Origin: Microbacterium sp. SCN 70-27
GTDB lineage: Bacteria > Actinomycetota > Actinomycetes > Actinomycetales > Microbacteriaceae
DNA length: 33,960 nucleotides
NCBI GenBank assembly: GCA_001724425.1
Contig: MEEK01000029.1
Coordinates: forward strand, 1 to 33,960
Direction: 5' to 3'
Part shown: piece by piece, positions 1 to 11,585 of the stretch
Numbering within the stretch: position 1 is the first letter of the stretch
Layout: every line of letters begins with the position of its first letter
Notes under the pieces: generated by a model
What the model was told of the DNA's origin: nothing
Database searches by the model: none
The model's input: the letters and a program-made list of their open reading frames with translations, nothing else
Program-made: the position numbers and the translations under genes

Positions 1-2367
<2,367 letters not shown>

Positions 2368-2368
<1 letters not shown>

Positions 2369-3408
2369 TGCGGTTCTTCCTCGGGGCGTACACCTCCGAC
2401 AGGGAGGGCGCGGCTGACGGCATCGGAGTCCTGTGTGCAGGCTCGGCCGATGATGCGCTTGCAGGTGGTGAACTCGCGTTCGGCGGCACGGCAGCCCGGG
2501 CGGCATCGCCATCGTGGCTCGCATGGCATCCCACGCAAGATGTCGTGTATGCCGCTCAGGAAGCCGCCGGCACGGTGCGCGCGTTCGCACGCACGGGCGA
2601 GGAGTCGGTCGCTCCGCTCGGGGCCGCCGTGCCCGTGGGAAGCACCGTCTGTCATGTCGCTACATCTCCCTCTGGGCGTTCCCTGGTCGCCTCGTGCTAC
2701 GGCGACGGGCGAGTGGTCGCGGTGCCGCTCGCCGCCGATGGAGCCCTCATCGGTTCCGAGGTCGCGGTCGGCGACGTCGCCGACGATGCATATGCAGATC
2801 TCGGCATGTCAGCGCGGGCCCCGCACGCCCACCAGGCACGGTTCGTCCCGGGTGCACTGGTCTCGACCGACCTCGGTGCGGACAGCGTGCGCGTGTGGGC
2901 GGCCACGGGCGGAGCGCTGAACCAGCGCCAGGCCGTCGTTCTGCCACGCGGGAGCGGTCCACGTCACACGGTCTGGCACCCGAGCGGGCATCTGTACGTC
3001 GTGACGGAGTACTCGAACGAGGTTTTCGTCCTGCGGCCCGCCGCGAGCGGGGCATGGTCGCTCGTCGCGGGCACGCAGATCATCGGGACCCAGGAAGGGG
3101 TGGACTTCCCCGCCGAGATCGCCCTCTCGCGCGACGCGGCCTTCGTCTCGGTGAGCATTCGGGGCAGCAACACGATCGCGGTCCTCCGCGTCGGCAGCGT
3201 CGGATCCGCATTGACGACGGTCGCTCTCGTCGAATCGGGAGTCGACTGGCCGCGCCACCACGTGATCGAGCGCGACACGCTGCTCGTGGCCGGGCAGCGC
3301 TCGAATGACATCACCTCGTTGACGATCGACGAGCGCACCGGGGTCCCCGGTCGGGTGCGCCGTCGCGTCGAGGCACCCAGCCCCGCCATGCTTCTCGCCG
3401 ACCGATGA
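2368..3408 (+). CDS. Lactonase family seven-bladed beta-propeller protein
   Basis: A 346-residue cytoplasmic protein of the YbhE-type lactonase fold (6-phosphogluconolactonase-like). It opens with FLGAYTS and has repeated blade motifs such as PSWLAWHPTQDVVYAAQE, CHVATSPSGRSLVASCYGDG, HAHQARFVPG, VLPRGSGPRHTVWHPSGHLYVVTE and PAEIALSRDAAFVSVS. The HxHQ and GPRH motifs with the following E are typical of the propeller active face. If it is a true 6-phosphogluconolactonase it serves the oxidative pentose phosphate pathway, but many members have other lactone substrates, so the substrate is not assigned. It directly overlaps purA and has no gene of its own pathway next to it, so co-expression may be the only link. 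No signal peptide. Confidence 0.85.
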
Positions 3409-3424
3409 TGGTGCGGCCCGACCG

Positions 3425-4597
3425 TCAGACCTTGGCATCCTGACGCGGGATGAACACCTTCTTGATGATCAGCAGGATCGACGCGGTCACCGGGATCGCG
3501 ACGAGCGCCCCGAGAAGTCCCATCAAGGTGCCGCCCACCATCGCACCGATGACGACGAGCGAGCCGGGGATCGAGATCGCCTTGTTCATGACCTTCGGCG
3601 TCAGCACGTAGGCCTCGACCTGCATGTAGACGAGGTACACGATCGCGAAGATGAGTCCGGCGATGGGGCTCGCGAACAGTGCGACGACAGTGCCGATGAT
3701 CCAGAACAGCACGGTACCCACGAGCGGGATGATCGTGATGCAGAAGGAGATGACCGCCATCAGCAGCGGGAACGGCAGCTGAAGGATCGTGTACAGGATG
3801 AACGTCATGAGCGAGTTGAAGAACGCCAGGACGACCATGCCGCCGAGGTACGACCCGACCGAACCGGTGATCTCCTCGGTCATCTCACCGACGAACGCGC
3901 GGCTGCGGGCCGGCCACAGGCGGTAGAACGCCTGCTTGATCTGGTCGAGCGAGGCGAGGAAGTACAGGCTCAGCACGATGATGATGATGATGCCCGAGAT
4001 CGTCGTCGCGATCGTCGCGCCGACCTGCAGCACTCCGCCGCCGATCGTCGCGATGTTGCCGGGGTCGGCGAGGAAGCGCTGGATCTGCGCCACGAGATCG
4101 CCGGCCTGAGAGCCCAGGCGCTCCTGGATCCAGGCGTAGAACTCGGTCGCCTGGAAGTCCCGGACCATCGTCGGCAGATCGCGCACGAACTGGGCGATCT
4201 GCTGCACGACGGTCGGGATGATGAGCCACAGCACGCCGAGCATGAGCAGCGCGAACACCCCGTACACGATGACGATCCCCCACGCGCGGGGGATCCGGTT
4301 GCGCTCGAGTCGCCGCACGATCGGGTCGAGCCCGAGCGCGGCGAACAGCGCGAAGGCCACGTAGATCCAGATCGTCACGAGGCCCGTGATCGCCATCCCG
4401 AGGGCGAACGCGGTGAGGCCGCCGAGCGTGATCAGGAACCCCAGCGCGAACGGACGGTTCAGGTGCGTCCAGTAGGTCCGATCCGCGGGTGCCTCGAGCG
4501 GTTCGGACGAAGCGAGGACGGGCTCGGATGCCGTGACGGCGGGCGTCGCGCGGGTGCGGGAGCGGCGCAGGAACTTGCCGGAACTGCGGTCGGTCAT
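3425..4597 (-). CDS. AI-2E family membrane transporter
   Basis: A 390-residue integral membrane protein of the AI-2E transporter / PerM family. A charged, probably cytoplasmic N-terminus of about 50 residues is followed by paired hydrophobic helices (FALGFLITLGGLTAFALGMAI onward), a long soluble stretch (about 120-190, IAQFVRDLPTMVRDFQATEF) and then the conserved helices with MAVISFCITIIPLVGTVLFW, the MQVEAYVLTPKVM segment and GALVAIPVTA near the C-terminus. The ATG at 4597 is chosen because the reading frame upstream to 4681 is proline/serine-rich and unlike the family. Substrates of this family are mostly unknown; some act as Na+/H+ exchangers. It ends 17 bp from the convergent lactonase gene. 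Confidence 0.85.
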   Translation of the reverse strand: MTDRSSGKFLRRSRTRATPAVTASEPVLASSEPLEAPADRTYWTHLNRPFALGFLITLGGLTAFALGMAITGLVTIWIYVAFALFAALGLDPIVRRLERNRIPRAWGIVIVYGVFALLMLGVLWLIIPTVVQQIAQFVRDLPTMVRDFQATEFYAWIQERLGSQAGDLVAQIQRFLADPGNIATIGGGVLQVGATIATTISGIIIIIVLSLYFLASLDQIKQAFYRLWPARSRAFVGEMTEEITGSVGSYLGGMVVLAFFNSLMTFILYTILQLPFPLLMAVISFCITIIPLVGTVLFWIIGTVVALFASPIAGLIFAIVYLVYMQVEAYVLTPKVMNKAISIPGSLVVIGAMVGGTLMGLLGALVAIPVTASILLIIKKVFIPRQDAKV

Positions 4598-4719
4598 AGG
4601 TCTCACTGTAGGGGGTGGGATCGACAGGACGTTGGCGCGCTCGTTCGCCGCGGGTGAGGCGGAGACCGCGTGCGTCGACATGCCCGCGAACTGGGTAGGG
4701 TCGTCTGAGGGAGGACCGC

Positions 4720-5046
4720 ATGACCGACGCCGACACCGAGAGCACCGCCGCTGCAGCGCAGCTGCTCCGCCTGCGCGGCAGCATCGACAACATCGACGCC
4801 GCGCTGATCCACCTGCTGGCCGAGCGCTTCAAGGCGACCCAGCAGGTCGGGGTGCTCAAGGCGCGATATGGGATGCCGGCCTCCGACCCGGTCCGCGAGG
4901 AGCAGCAGGTCGCCCGGTTGCGCACGCTCGCCGCGGACGCCGACCTCGACCCCGAGTTCGCGCAGAAGTGGTTCGCCTTCGTCGTCGCCGAGGTCATCCG
5001 TCACCACACGGCGGCGGCCGAAGGCGATCTGCCCCCGGCCGCCTGA
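4720..5046 (+). CDS. Chorismate mutase, AroQ-type, monofunctional
   Basis: Converts chorismate to prephenate for phenylalanine and tyrosine synthesis. The 108-residue all-helical protein has the AroQ helix-1 pattern LRGSIDNIDAALIHLLAERF with Arg19 and Arg36, then VGVLKAR (Lys47), DPVREEQQ and a final WFAFVVAEVIRHH helix. This fits the small intracellular actinobacterial type, which often depends on DAHP synthase as an activating partner; whether that holds here cannot be seen. ATG 4720 has GGGAGG about 6 nt upstream and a TAGGGT -10-like element near 4697. No secretion signal, so not the secreted *MtCM type. It is divergent from the AI-2E gene and convergent with the ABC permease. Confidence 0.9.
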   Translation: MTDADTESTAAAAQLLRLRGSIDNIDAALIHLLAERFKATQQVGVLKARYGMPASDPVREEQQVARLRTLAADADLDPEFAQKWFAFVVAEVIRHHTAAAEGDLPPAA

Positions 5047-5058
5047 TCACGCTGGTCG

Positions 5059-5745
5059 CTACGGCGTCGCGCGCCGCAGCGACAGGAAGGCGATCCCGCC
5101 GAAGAGGACGATCGCGCCCAGGAGCACCGCGGACGCGCCCGGGATGCCGACCGTGCCGAACCAGCTGAAGAGGCTCTCCCAGGCGTTCAGCCGTCCGAGG
5201 AGCCACATGCCGGCGATCAGGATCAGCCCGAGCGCCGCGAGCGCGAACGTCAGCCCGAGGGCGCCGAAGCGCCGGTAGACGGTCGAGCCCCAGAAGCCGA
5301 GGACGAACAACAGCAGGGCGACGACGGCGAAGAACACACCGGCCATGACCGGCCCCGACGTCCACACCCAGTCGAGGTAGAAGAAGAAGCCGTTGAGCCC
5401 CCAGCCTCGGGTCGCCCGTTCGGCGAACCCGCCGAGCACGAACACGATGCCCAGCATGATCGAGGTGAACAGCGCCGCGAGCAGCGTCCCGAAGAAGAAG
5501 TCGCGTCGCGTGATGCTCATCGCCTGCGAGAACGGGAAGGTGTAGCTGAGCGCCATGATCCCGAGCGCGAAGAAGTACCAGATCGGCGCCTGGCTGCCGC
5601 CGCCGTACTTGGCGCCGTCGTACGGGATCAGCGCGAAGATGACGAGCGACATCGCGAACGAGATCGAGAGGATGATCAGCGGCATCCACACGAACGTGTA
5701 CTTGTTCACGAACTGCATGCGCGCGACTTTGAGGACACGGTTCAT
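5059..5745 (-). CDS. ABC-2-like membrane permease of the GntR-linked exporter
   Basis: A 228-residue polytopic membrane protein with about six hydrophobic helices (MWMPLIILSISFAMSLVIF-like first helix, then ALGIMALSYTFPFSQAM, LLAALFTSIMLGIVFVLGG, VMAGVFFAVVALLLFVLGFW, LTFALAALGLILIAGMWLL and a final LLGAIVLFGGIAFL). A short charged loop, SITRRDFFFGT, follows the second helix, as in permeases of the YhcI/YtrC type. Its ATG overlaps the TGA of the ATPase gene (5742-5745). With the ATPase and the GntR regulator it forms a three-gene cell-envelope-stress type exporter. Substrate unknown. Confidence 0.8.
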   Translation of the reverse strand: MNRVLKVARMQFVNKYTFVWMPLIILSISFAMSLVIFALIPYDGAKYGGGSQAPIWYFFALGIMALSYTFPFSQAMSITRRDFFFGTLLAALFTSIMLGIVFVLGGFAERATRGWGLNGFFFYLDWVWTSGPVMAGVFFAVVALLLFVLGFWGSTVYRRFGALGLTFALAALGLILIAGMWLLGRLNAWESLFSWFGTVGIPGASAVLLGAIVLFGGIAFLSLRRATP

Positions 5746-6644
5746 CGGAGTGCTCCTTCGCTTTGGGCGTCCGCCGCCGCGTGCTGCGTCGTTCGGACGA
5801 TGAGTTGTTGCAGGGAGACGGGGCTCACCTCGAGGCCCGCCCGGGTGAGCGCGAGCCGGTCGTCGCCGGTCAGTGTGCCGAGGACGGTAGCCGAGGTGAC
5901 GCGCCCGAGCGCCTCGCGGTGGATGACCTCACGCCCCTCCACGAACGCCTCGACGGCCGCCGTGTCACCGACGATCGTCGCCGCCCGGTCGCGCACGGCG
6001 TCGGTCTCCTCGTCCATCACGATCCGTCCGCCGTCGACGACGATGACCCGTTCGAGGAGGTTCGCGACTTCGTCGATCAGATGGCTCGACAGGATGACGG
6101 TGCGCGGATGCTCGGCGTAGTCCTCGAGCAGTCGATCGTAGAAGATCTGCCGTGCGACGGCGTCGAGCCCCAGGTACGGCTCGTCGAAGAATGTGATCTC
6201 CGCCCGTGACGCGAGACCGATGATGACGCCGACTGCGGAGAGCTGCCCGCGGGAGAGCTTCTTGATACGCCGCTTCATCGGGAGGGCGAACTCGACGGCG
6301 AGTCGGTCGGCGAAGGCCTGGTCCCAGTTCGGGAAGAACAACGAGGCCATGCGCAGCGCGTGGCGGGCGTTCGCGTCGTCGGGGTAGCGCTGGCTCTCCC
6401 GCACGAAGCAGACGCGGCTGAGAACCCGGGCGTTCTCGTACGGATGCTCGCCGAAGACCCGCACGTCGCCGGAGGTCGCGAAGTTCTGCGCCGTGAGGAT
6501 CGACATGATCGTCGTCTTTCCGGCGCCGTTCCGGCCGAGGAGGCCGTAGATCGTGTTCTCCTCGATGGAGAACGAGACATCCGCTACCGCGACGGTCTCG
6601 CGGTAGCGCTTGGTGAGGTTTCGCACCTCGATCACGGTGGTCAT
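5742..6644 (-). CDS. ABC transporter ATP-binding protein
   Basis: A 300-residue nucleotide-binding subunit. Walker A is GLLGRNGAGKTT (about residues 34-45), Walker B ITFFDEPYLGLDA, and the H-switch is ILSSHLIDEV. The signature is LSRGQ rather than LSGGQ; the family tolerates this change, but it is worth noting. About 90 C-terminal residues after the ATPase core form a regulatory tail common in YtrB/YhcH-like subunits. It is tied by ATGA overlaps to the GntR gene upstream and the permease downstream, so stoichiometric production is likely. The absence of a second ATPase suggests a homodimer. Most likely an exporter; the substrate cannot be told. Confidence 0.92.
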   Translation of the reverse strand: MTTVIEVRNLTKRYRETVAVADVSFSIEENTIYGLLGRNGAGKTTIMSILTAQNFATSGDVRVFGEHPYENARVLSRVCFVRESQRYPDDANARHALRMASLFFPNWDQAFADRLAVEFALPMKRRIKKLSRGQLSAVGVIIGLASRAEITFFDEPYLGLDAVARQIFYDRLLEDYAEHPRTVILSSHLIDEVANLLERVIVVDGGRIVMDEETDAVRDRAATIVGDTAAVEAFVEGREVIHREALGRVTSATVLGTLTGDDRLALTRAGLEVSPVSLQQLIVRTTQHAAADAQSEGALR

Positions 6645-7021
6645 CGTGCGGTCCCTTCAGTGGTGTCGGTGGCCCGTTCGCGCACGAGCCGGGCGAGGTC
6701 GTCGGGGCCGAGCCCGAGGTTCCGGGCTTCGGCGAGCAGTGGCTGGATGAAACGGTCGGCGAAGGCCGCGCGGCGTTCCGTGAGCAGGTGCTCGCGGGCG
6801 CCGACGGCGACGAACATGCCGATGCCGCGGCGCTTGACGAGCACTCCCTTTTCGACGAGCATGTTCACTCCCTTGGCGGCGGTGGCGGGGTTGATGCGGT
6901 AGAACGCGGCGAGTTCGTTCGTCGAGGGGGCCCGCGTGTCCTCGCCGAGACTGCCGTCGAGGATGGCATCCTCCACGTTCTCCGCGATCTGCAGGAACAG
7001 TGCCTTGCCCTCTTCGATCAC
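6641..7021 (-). CDS. GntR family repressor, YtrA-type
   Basis: A 126-residue regulator with an N-terminal winged helix (about residues 10-72) containing PSTNELAAFYRINPATAAKG, followed by the short helical tail of the YtrA subfamily instead of a large ligand domain. It starts at GTG 7021 with AGGAGA about 7 nt upstream. Its TGA overlaps the ATPase ATG. A perfect inverted repeat lies 24 nt upstream of the start over the likely promoter, so autorepression of the whole cassette is the simplest reading. YtrA-type regulators often respond to cell-wall-active compounds; that role is inferred. Confidence 0.9.
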   Translation of the reverse strand: MIEEGKALFLQIAENVEDAILDGSLGEDTRAPSTNELAAFYRINPATAAKGVNMLVEKGVLVKRRGIGMFVAVGAREHLLTERRAAFADRFIQPLLAEARNLGLGPDDLARLVRERATDTTEGTAR

Positions 7022-7044
7022 ACCGTCTCCTGGTTGGTCGGTTA

Positions 7045-7062
7045 GTTACTTGACTAAGTAAC
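7045..7062. promoter_or_regulatory. Probable GntR operator
   Basis: GTTACTT-GACT-AAGTAAC is a perfect 7-bp inverted repeat 24-41 nt upstream of the GntR start codon. It overlaps the region where the minus-strand promoter must lie (TTGCGT at 7069-7064 is a possible -35). A partial extra half-site GTTAGTTAC overlaps its left side. This size, symmetry and position are typical of GntR/YtrA operators. Confidence 0.7.
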
Positions 7063-7135
7063 CACGCAACTCGCGCGATGTCAACCCCGCGTCGTCGAGG
7101 CGCGCGTGGGGGGCCGACGGTCGGTCGGAGCCGGG

Positions 7136-7858
7136 TCAGTCGGAGCCGGGGTGGGCGTCCAGGGGCAGCGCGACCTTGTTCTCGAGCACGGTGATCGCCT
7201 CGTCGGAGACGACGATGAGTCCGTCGAGCTCCTCGCGTACGCGCTTGTAGGCCACCTGCCGCTCGGCGGGGGTCGCCGCCTCGTCGACGGCGACGGACAG
7301 AAGCTGCTGCGCCGTCGCGAGACGCTTGCGTTCGGTCTCGCTGAAATCCGAGTCGCGCAGGCGCCGGGCCTCGCGTTCGGCGACGTCGAACGCGACCTCG
7401 TAGTCGGTCACGGCTGTCGCGTACCCCTCGAGCTCCGCCTCGGTGAGGTGCGTCTTGGCGGATGCCGGACGCAGCCGGTCGGCGTGCTTCTTGGCCCGCA
7501 GGAACGCCGCGGTGAGCGGCTGACGACCGTCGCTGATGGTCGGGAAGGCGATGAGCTTCGCCACGTCGAGCTCGTAGTCGAGCCAGCGCGCGGTCACGGC
7601 ATCGTGCTCGGCGAACAGCTTTTCCAGCTGCGGCTGGGTCGGGGAGGGCTTCGTCAGCGGCTTCGGCTCGGATGCCGAGGCGACCTGCTTCGGCGGGGTC
7701 GCCGCCTTGAGCGCCGCCTTCGCCTGGAGGATCTCGAGGCGCCGCTTGTGGCGCGAGCGCGCACCGAGCTCCCATCGCTTCCCGATACCGCCGGCGACCG
7801 CCATGATCGGGAAGATCAGCCACCAGTAGTCTCGCGCGAAACCCCAGAACTCGTTCAC
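7136..7858 (-). CDS. Membrane-anchored protein of unknown function, paralogue A
   Basis: A 240-residue protein not recognised as a named family. An N-terminal hydrophobic segment (about 11-26, YWWLIFPIMAVAGGIG) is followed by basic residues, which suggests an N-out/C-in anchor. Then comes a K/A/P-rich linker (37-80) and a helical domain from about residue 84. That domain begins HDAVTARWLDYELDVAKLIA and is clearly shared with the next gene (DAVTARW, YExD, AK, IAFP; later LRPA and the ELEGYATAV / EFTAYRDAV pair). Start GTG 7858. It lies 9 bp from paralogue B on the same strand, so the two are probably one operon. No enzyme motif seen. Confidence 0.75.
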   Translation of the reverse strand: MNEFWGFARDYWWLIFPIMAVAGGIGKRWELGARSRHKRRLEILQAKAALKAATPPKQVASASEPKPLTKPSPTQPQLEKLFAEHDAVTARWLDYELDVAKLIAFPTISDGRQPLTAAFLRAKKHADRLRPASAKTHLTEAELEGYATAVTDYEVAFDVAEREARRLRDSDFSETERKRLATAQQLLSVAVDEAATPAERQVAYKRVREELDGLIVVSDEAITVLENKVALPLDAHPGSD

Positions 7859-7867
7859 AGTGCAACC

Positions 7868-8767
7868 CTACGCACGGCGGTCGCGATCGCCGCGCGGATC
7901 GCGTTCGTCGCGGCGCCGATCGCGCGGCGTGCTGAGGCGTGCGATCGCCTCCGCGCCCTGCGCGAAGGCCTCCGCGCCGCGGGCGATCATCGCCTCCGTG
8001 AGGTTCTGCGCGATCTCCTGCGCCGACAGCATCCAGTCGGAGGGCTGCGCGGTGTCCGGGCCGGGCCCTGCGGGCGCGGACCCCTCGCGGCGGGCGCGTC
8101 GCCATGCCTCCGCCTCTGCCCTGTCGTACGCGTGTGCAAGGCGGGCGACGGCGTCGCGGTACGCCGTGAACTCTGCGGGGCTCATGGGTGCCGTCGCCGT
8201 GGCGGGCCGCAGCGCCCGCGTCGTGCGCAGCTGCGAGAGGAACGCCGCCGTCTCGGGCACCGTCGCATCGGCCATCGCGGGGAAGGCGATCGCCTTCGCG
8301 GCATCCGTCTCGTACTCCATCCAGCGCGCCGTGACGGCGTCGTCGGACGCCATCACGCGGGCGAGAGGCAGCTCCCTCGGATCGCTCGATCGGCCGGGAA
8401 CCGCGGCGCGGTCGGCCGACAGCGCGGCGCGTCGGGCGCGCAGCGTCGCGGCTGCTGCCTTCCCATCGCGCTGCGAAAGGTCCACCGCCCGGCGAGCGCG
8501 GGCGACGTCGGCACCGTCGGCGCGGCCGGCGCTGCGCTCGGCGAGCGTGCGCGCGAGTTCCGCGCGGGCGACCCGCAGCGACATGCGGGTCGTGGCGACC
8601 TCGCGCTGGGCGGCGCGGACCGCCTCGCGCGACGCGTCGTAGGCGAGCCGACGGGCTCTGCCCGATCGCTGGCCACGCAGTCCGAACCACGCGAGGGCGC
8701 CCGCCCCGATCACCGCCGGCACGGTCCACCACCATGCGACGAGGTCGGGGACCAGCGTGGCATCCAC
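7868..8767 (-). CDS. Membrane-anchored coiled-coil protein of unknown function, paralogue B
   Basis: A 299-residue protein. A single hydrophobic helix (about 11-30, AWWWTVPAVIGAGALAWFGL) precedes a long Ala/Arg/Glu heptad-like stretch (about 40-120) that should form a coiled coil. The domain shared with paralogue A (about 142-230) begins DDAVTARWMEYETDAAKAIA. A helical segment follows (MLSAQEIAQNLTEAMIARGAEA) and then a highly charged RD-rich tail. GTG 8767 is the only sensible in-frame start; ATGs nearby are in other frames. It is the first gene of the pair. The shared domain and opposite amounts of coiled coil suggest duplication followed by divergence, perhaps to a hetero-oligomer. Function unknown. 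Confidence 0.75.
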   Translation of the reverse strand: MDATLVPDLVAWWWTVPAVIGAGALAWFGLRGQRSGRARRLAYDASREAVRAAQREVATTRMSLRVARAELARTLAERSAGRADGADVARARRAVDLSQRDGKAAAATLRARRAALSADRAAVPGRSSDPRELPLARVMASDDAVTARWMEYETDAAKAIAFPAMADATVPETAAFLSQLRTTRALRPATATAPMSPAEFTAYRDAVARLAHAYDRAEAEAWRRARREGSAPAGPGPDTAQPSDWMLSAQEIAQNLTEAMIARGAEAFAQGAEAIARLSTPRDRRRDERDPRGDRDRRA

Positions 8768-8813
8768 ATCGCCATGCTATCCAGCATGACTGAAAGCGCT
8801 CCGGGAGGGACGC

Positions 8814-8948
8814 TCAGCCGAAGATGAGGGCGAGGACGGTCGCGCCGCCGCCCACGAGAATGAGCGCGCCGATGACGACCCACGCGACGATGCGCGTGCG
8901 ACGCGTGCGCGCCTCGTTCATGCCGACGTACTCATCCTTATCGCTCAT
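8814..8948 (-). CDS. Small single-pass membrane protein, 44 residues
   Basis: A 44-residue reading frame starting ATG (8948-8946), MSDKDEYVGMNEARTRRTRI, with one hydrophobic helix (about 21-43, VAWVVIGALILVGGGATVLAL region) and stop TGA at 8814-8816. The acidic then basic N-terminus followed by one helix is typical of real small membrane proteins, and it fills the gap between purL and the paralogue pair on the same strand. Its start is 17 bp after the purL stop (TGA 8968-8966), consistent with an operon. No homologue recognised by name. No strong Shine-Dalgarno is seen. Confidence 0.65.
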   Translation of the reverse strand: MSDKDEYVGMNEARTRRTRIVAWVVIGALILVGGGATVLALIFG

Positions 8949-8965
8949 GGCACCAGCCTAGGCCG

Positions 8966-11287
8966 TCACGCGACGGGCTCTGCGACCGTGGGGCCGAACA
9001 CCGCGGGGAGGGTCGCCTGCGAGACCGCGCGCAACTCGGATGCCGAGACGGTGAACACGTCCTGCACTTCGAGCGCCGGGTCGTCGCCGTCGGCGGCGGA
9101 GTCGGTCACCCCGATGCGCAGCACGGGGTAGCCCCGTCCTTCGCAGAGGCCCCGGAACTTCACGTCCTCCTCGCGCGGCACCGACACGATGACACGGCCG
9201 GTCGACTCCGAGAAGAGCGCCGTCGCGGCATCCACCCCGTCGCGCTCCATGATCTCGCGCAGCCACACGCGGGCACCGACGCCGAAGCGCATGACCGCTT
9301 CGGCGAGAGCCTGTGCGAGACCGCCCGAGGACAGGTCGTGCGCCGACGAGACGAGCTCCTGCTGCGAGGCGGCCTGGATGAGCTCCGCGAGACGCTTCTC
9401 GGCTGCGAGGTCGACCGCCGGCGGCCGACCGCCGAGGTGACCGTGGATCGTGCCCGCCCACGCCGAGCCGCTGAGCTCGGTCGAGGTGACGCCCAGCAGG
9501 TAGATGTTCTCGCCGGCATCCTGCCAGCCCGACGGGATGCGGCGCGCGACGTCGTCGATGATGCCGAGGACGCCCACGACCGGAGTCGGGAAGATCGGCA
9601 CGTCGCCGGTCTGGTTGTAGAAGCTGACGTTGCCGCCCGTGACCGGCACACCGAGCGCGAGGCACGCGTCGGCGAGGCCGTCGACGGCCTGCCCGAACTG
9701 CCACATGACCTCGGGGTTCTCCGGGCTACCGAAGTTCAGGCAGTCGGTGACGGCGGTGGGCACGGCACCCGTCACGGCGACGTTGCGGTACGCCTCGGCG
9801 AGGGCGAGCTGGGCTCCCGCGTACGGGTCGAGCTGGCAGTAGCGGCCGTTGCAGTCCGTCGCGATCGCGAAGCCGAGGCCCGACTCCTCGTCGACGCGGA
9901 TCATGCCGGCGTCGTCGGGGAAGCTCAGGGCGGTGTTCCCCATGACGTAGTAGTCGTACTGGTTCGTGACCCAGCTCGTGTCGGCGAGGTTGGGGCTCCC
10001 GAGCAGCTGCAGGAACTGCGCCTTCAGGGTGTCGGGGTCGACCGCACGGGGAAGGGCCGCCGCGGAGTCGAGCTGCAGGGCGTCGATCCAGGCCGGGTAG
10101 GCGACGGGGCGCTCGTACACCGGTCCGTCGACCGCGACCGTCGAAGGGTCGACGTCGACGATCTGCTCGCCGTGCCAGAAGATCTGCAGGCGCCCGTCGC
10201 CGGTCACCTCGCCGAGCACCGACGTCTCGACATCCCACTTGGCCGTCACCGCGAGGAAGGCATCCAGCTTCTCGGGCGCGACGATCGCCATCATGCGCTC
10301 CTGCGACTCGCTCATGAGGATTTCCTCGGGAGTGAGCGTGGGGTCGCGCAGCAGCACATTCTCGAGGTCGACGCGCATGCCCGAGCCGCCGTTCGCGGCC
10401 AGCTCGCTCGTCGCGCACGAGATGCCGGCGGCGCCGAGGTCCTGGATCGCCTCGACGAGCTCGCCCTGGTACAGCTCGAGGCAGCACTCGATGAGCACCT
10501 TCTCGGCGAACGGGTCGCCCACCTGCACGGCCGGGCGCTTCGTCGGGCCGCCGTCGGCGAACGTGTCGGAGGCCAGGATCGACGCACCGCCGATGCCGTC
10601 GCCGCCCGTCCGCGCCCCGAAGAGCACGACCTGATTGCCGGCGCCGGTCGCGTTGGCGAGCTTGATGTCCTCGTGGCGCATGACGCCGACCGCGAGGGCG
10701 TTCACGAGCGGGTTGCCCTGGTAGACCGCGTCGAAGACGGTCTCGCCGCCGATGTTCGGCAGGCCCAGGCAGTTCGCGTAGAAGCTGATGCCGCTCGTCA
10801 CGCCGTGCACGACCCGCGGGGTGTCGGGGTGGTCGATCGCGCCGAAGCGGAGCTGGTCCATGACGGCGACGGGGCGGGCGCCCATCGAGATGATGTCGCG
10901 GACGATGCCGCCGACGCCGGTCGCGGCGCCCTGGAACGGCTCGATGTAGCTCGGGTGGTTGTGCGACTCGACCTTGAAGGTCACGGCCCAGCCCTCGCCC
11001 ACGTCGACGACGCCCGCGTTCTGGCCCATGCCGACCATGAGGCGGGCCTTCATCTCCTCGGAGACCTTCTGCCCGAACCGGCGCAGGTAGATCTTGGACG
11101 ACTTGTAGGAGCAGTGCTCGCTCCACATCACGGAGTACATGGCCAGCTCGCCCGAGGTGGGGCGGCGGCCGAGGATCGTCTTGATCTCGTCGTACTCGTC
11201 GGCCTTGAGTCCGAGCGCCGCGTAGGGCTGCTCCTTCTCGGGCGTCGCGAGGGCGTTCTGGACGGTGTCGGCGACAGGGGTGCTCAC
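8966..11287 (-). CDS. purL: Phosphoribosylformylglycinamidine synthase subunit PurL
   Basis: ATP-dependent amidation of FGAR to FGAM in purine synthesis. At 773 residues this is the small-type PurL that works with separate PurS and PurQ (not in the window). Seen: [19 protein letters not shown], the catalytic/ATP region [45 protein letters not shown], and in the second half [33 protein letters not shown] and [15 protein letters not shown]. The GTG at 11287 is chosen because conservation begins at [22 protein letters not shown] and a GGAG lies about 10 nt upstream. The open frame continues upstream only into repeat DNA. Confidence 0.96.
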   Translation of the reverse strand: MSTPVADTVQNALATPEKEQPYAALGLKADEYDEIKTILGRRPTSGELAMYSVMWSEHCSYKSSKIYLRRFGQKVSEEMKARLMVGMGQNAGVVDVGEGWAVTFKVESHNHPSYIEPFQGAATGVGGIVRDIISMGARPVAVMDQLRFGAIDHPDTPRVVHGVTSGISFYANCLGLPNIGGETVFDAVYQGNPLVNALAVGVMRHEDIKLANATGAGNQVVLFGARTGGDGIGGASILASDTFADGGPTKRPAVQVGDPFAEKVLIECCLELYQGELVEAIQDLGAAGISCATSELAANGGSGMRVDLENVLLRDPTLTPEEILMSESQERMMAIVAPEKLDAFLAVTAKWDVETSVLGEVTGDGRLQIFWHGEQIVDVDPSTVAVDGPVYERPVAYPAWIDALQLDSAAALPRAVDPDTLKAQFLQLLGSPNLADTSWVTNQYDYYVMGNTALSFPDDAGMIRVDEESGLGFAIATDCNGRYCQLDPYAGAQLALAEAYRNVAVTGAVPTAVTDCLNFGSPENPEVMWQFGQAVDGLADACLALGVPVTGGNVSFYNQTGDVPIFPTPVVGVLGIIDDVARRIPSGWQDAGENIYLLGVTSTELSGSAWAGTIHGHLGGRPPAVDLAAEKRLAELIQAASQQELVSSAHDLSSGGLAQALAEAVMRFGVGARVWLREIMERDGVDAATALFSESTGRVIVSVPREEDVKFRGLCEGRGYPVLRIGVTDSAADGDDPALEVQDVFTVSASELRAVSQATLPAVFGPTVAEPVA

Positions 11288-11369
11288 GCGGCTGAACTCC
11301 AAGACTCGGGTGCCGGGGACGGGTCTCAGTCTAGTTGGGGTCGTGTCGGTCCTGCTCCTCGGCCTGCTG

Positions 11370-11450
11370 ATCTGCAGGAGCGGCCGTTGCAGGTGTGCCC
11401 TGGGGGCACCACGGTTCACTCCTGTCACACCCGATCCTGCGGTTCGGGGG
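11370..11450 (+). repeat. Palindromic intergenic element, copy 1
   Basis: About 81 bp beginning ATCTGCAGGAG and ending CCTGCGGTTCGGGGG. The outer arms CTGCAGGA (11372-11379) and TCCTGCGG (11435-11442) are inverted with one mismatch. The block CTGTCACACC near the right end is identical in copy 2. By eye the two copies are roughly three-quarters identical with a one-base offset in the middle. Confidence 0.7.
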
Positions 11451-11585
11451 CGAGGCCGGGCGCCGGGCACCGGGCGCCGGCCGGGCACGGGGTGCGTGGT
11501 CCGCGGGCGGGGCCCGGCGAGTGTCGGGTGTCGCGTGGGGAGCGATGTCGCGGGCGTGGTGTCGGGTCCGGCTCGTGGCCGCCCA

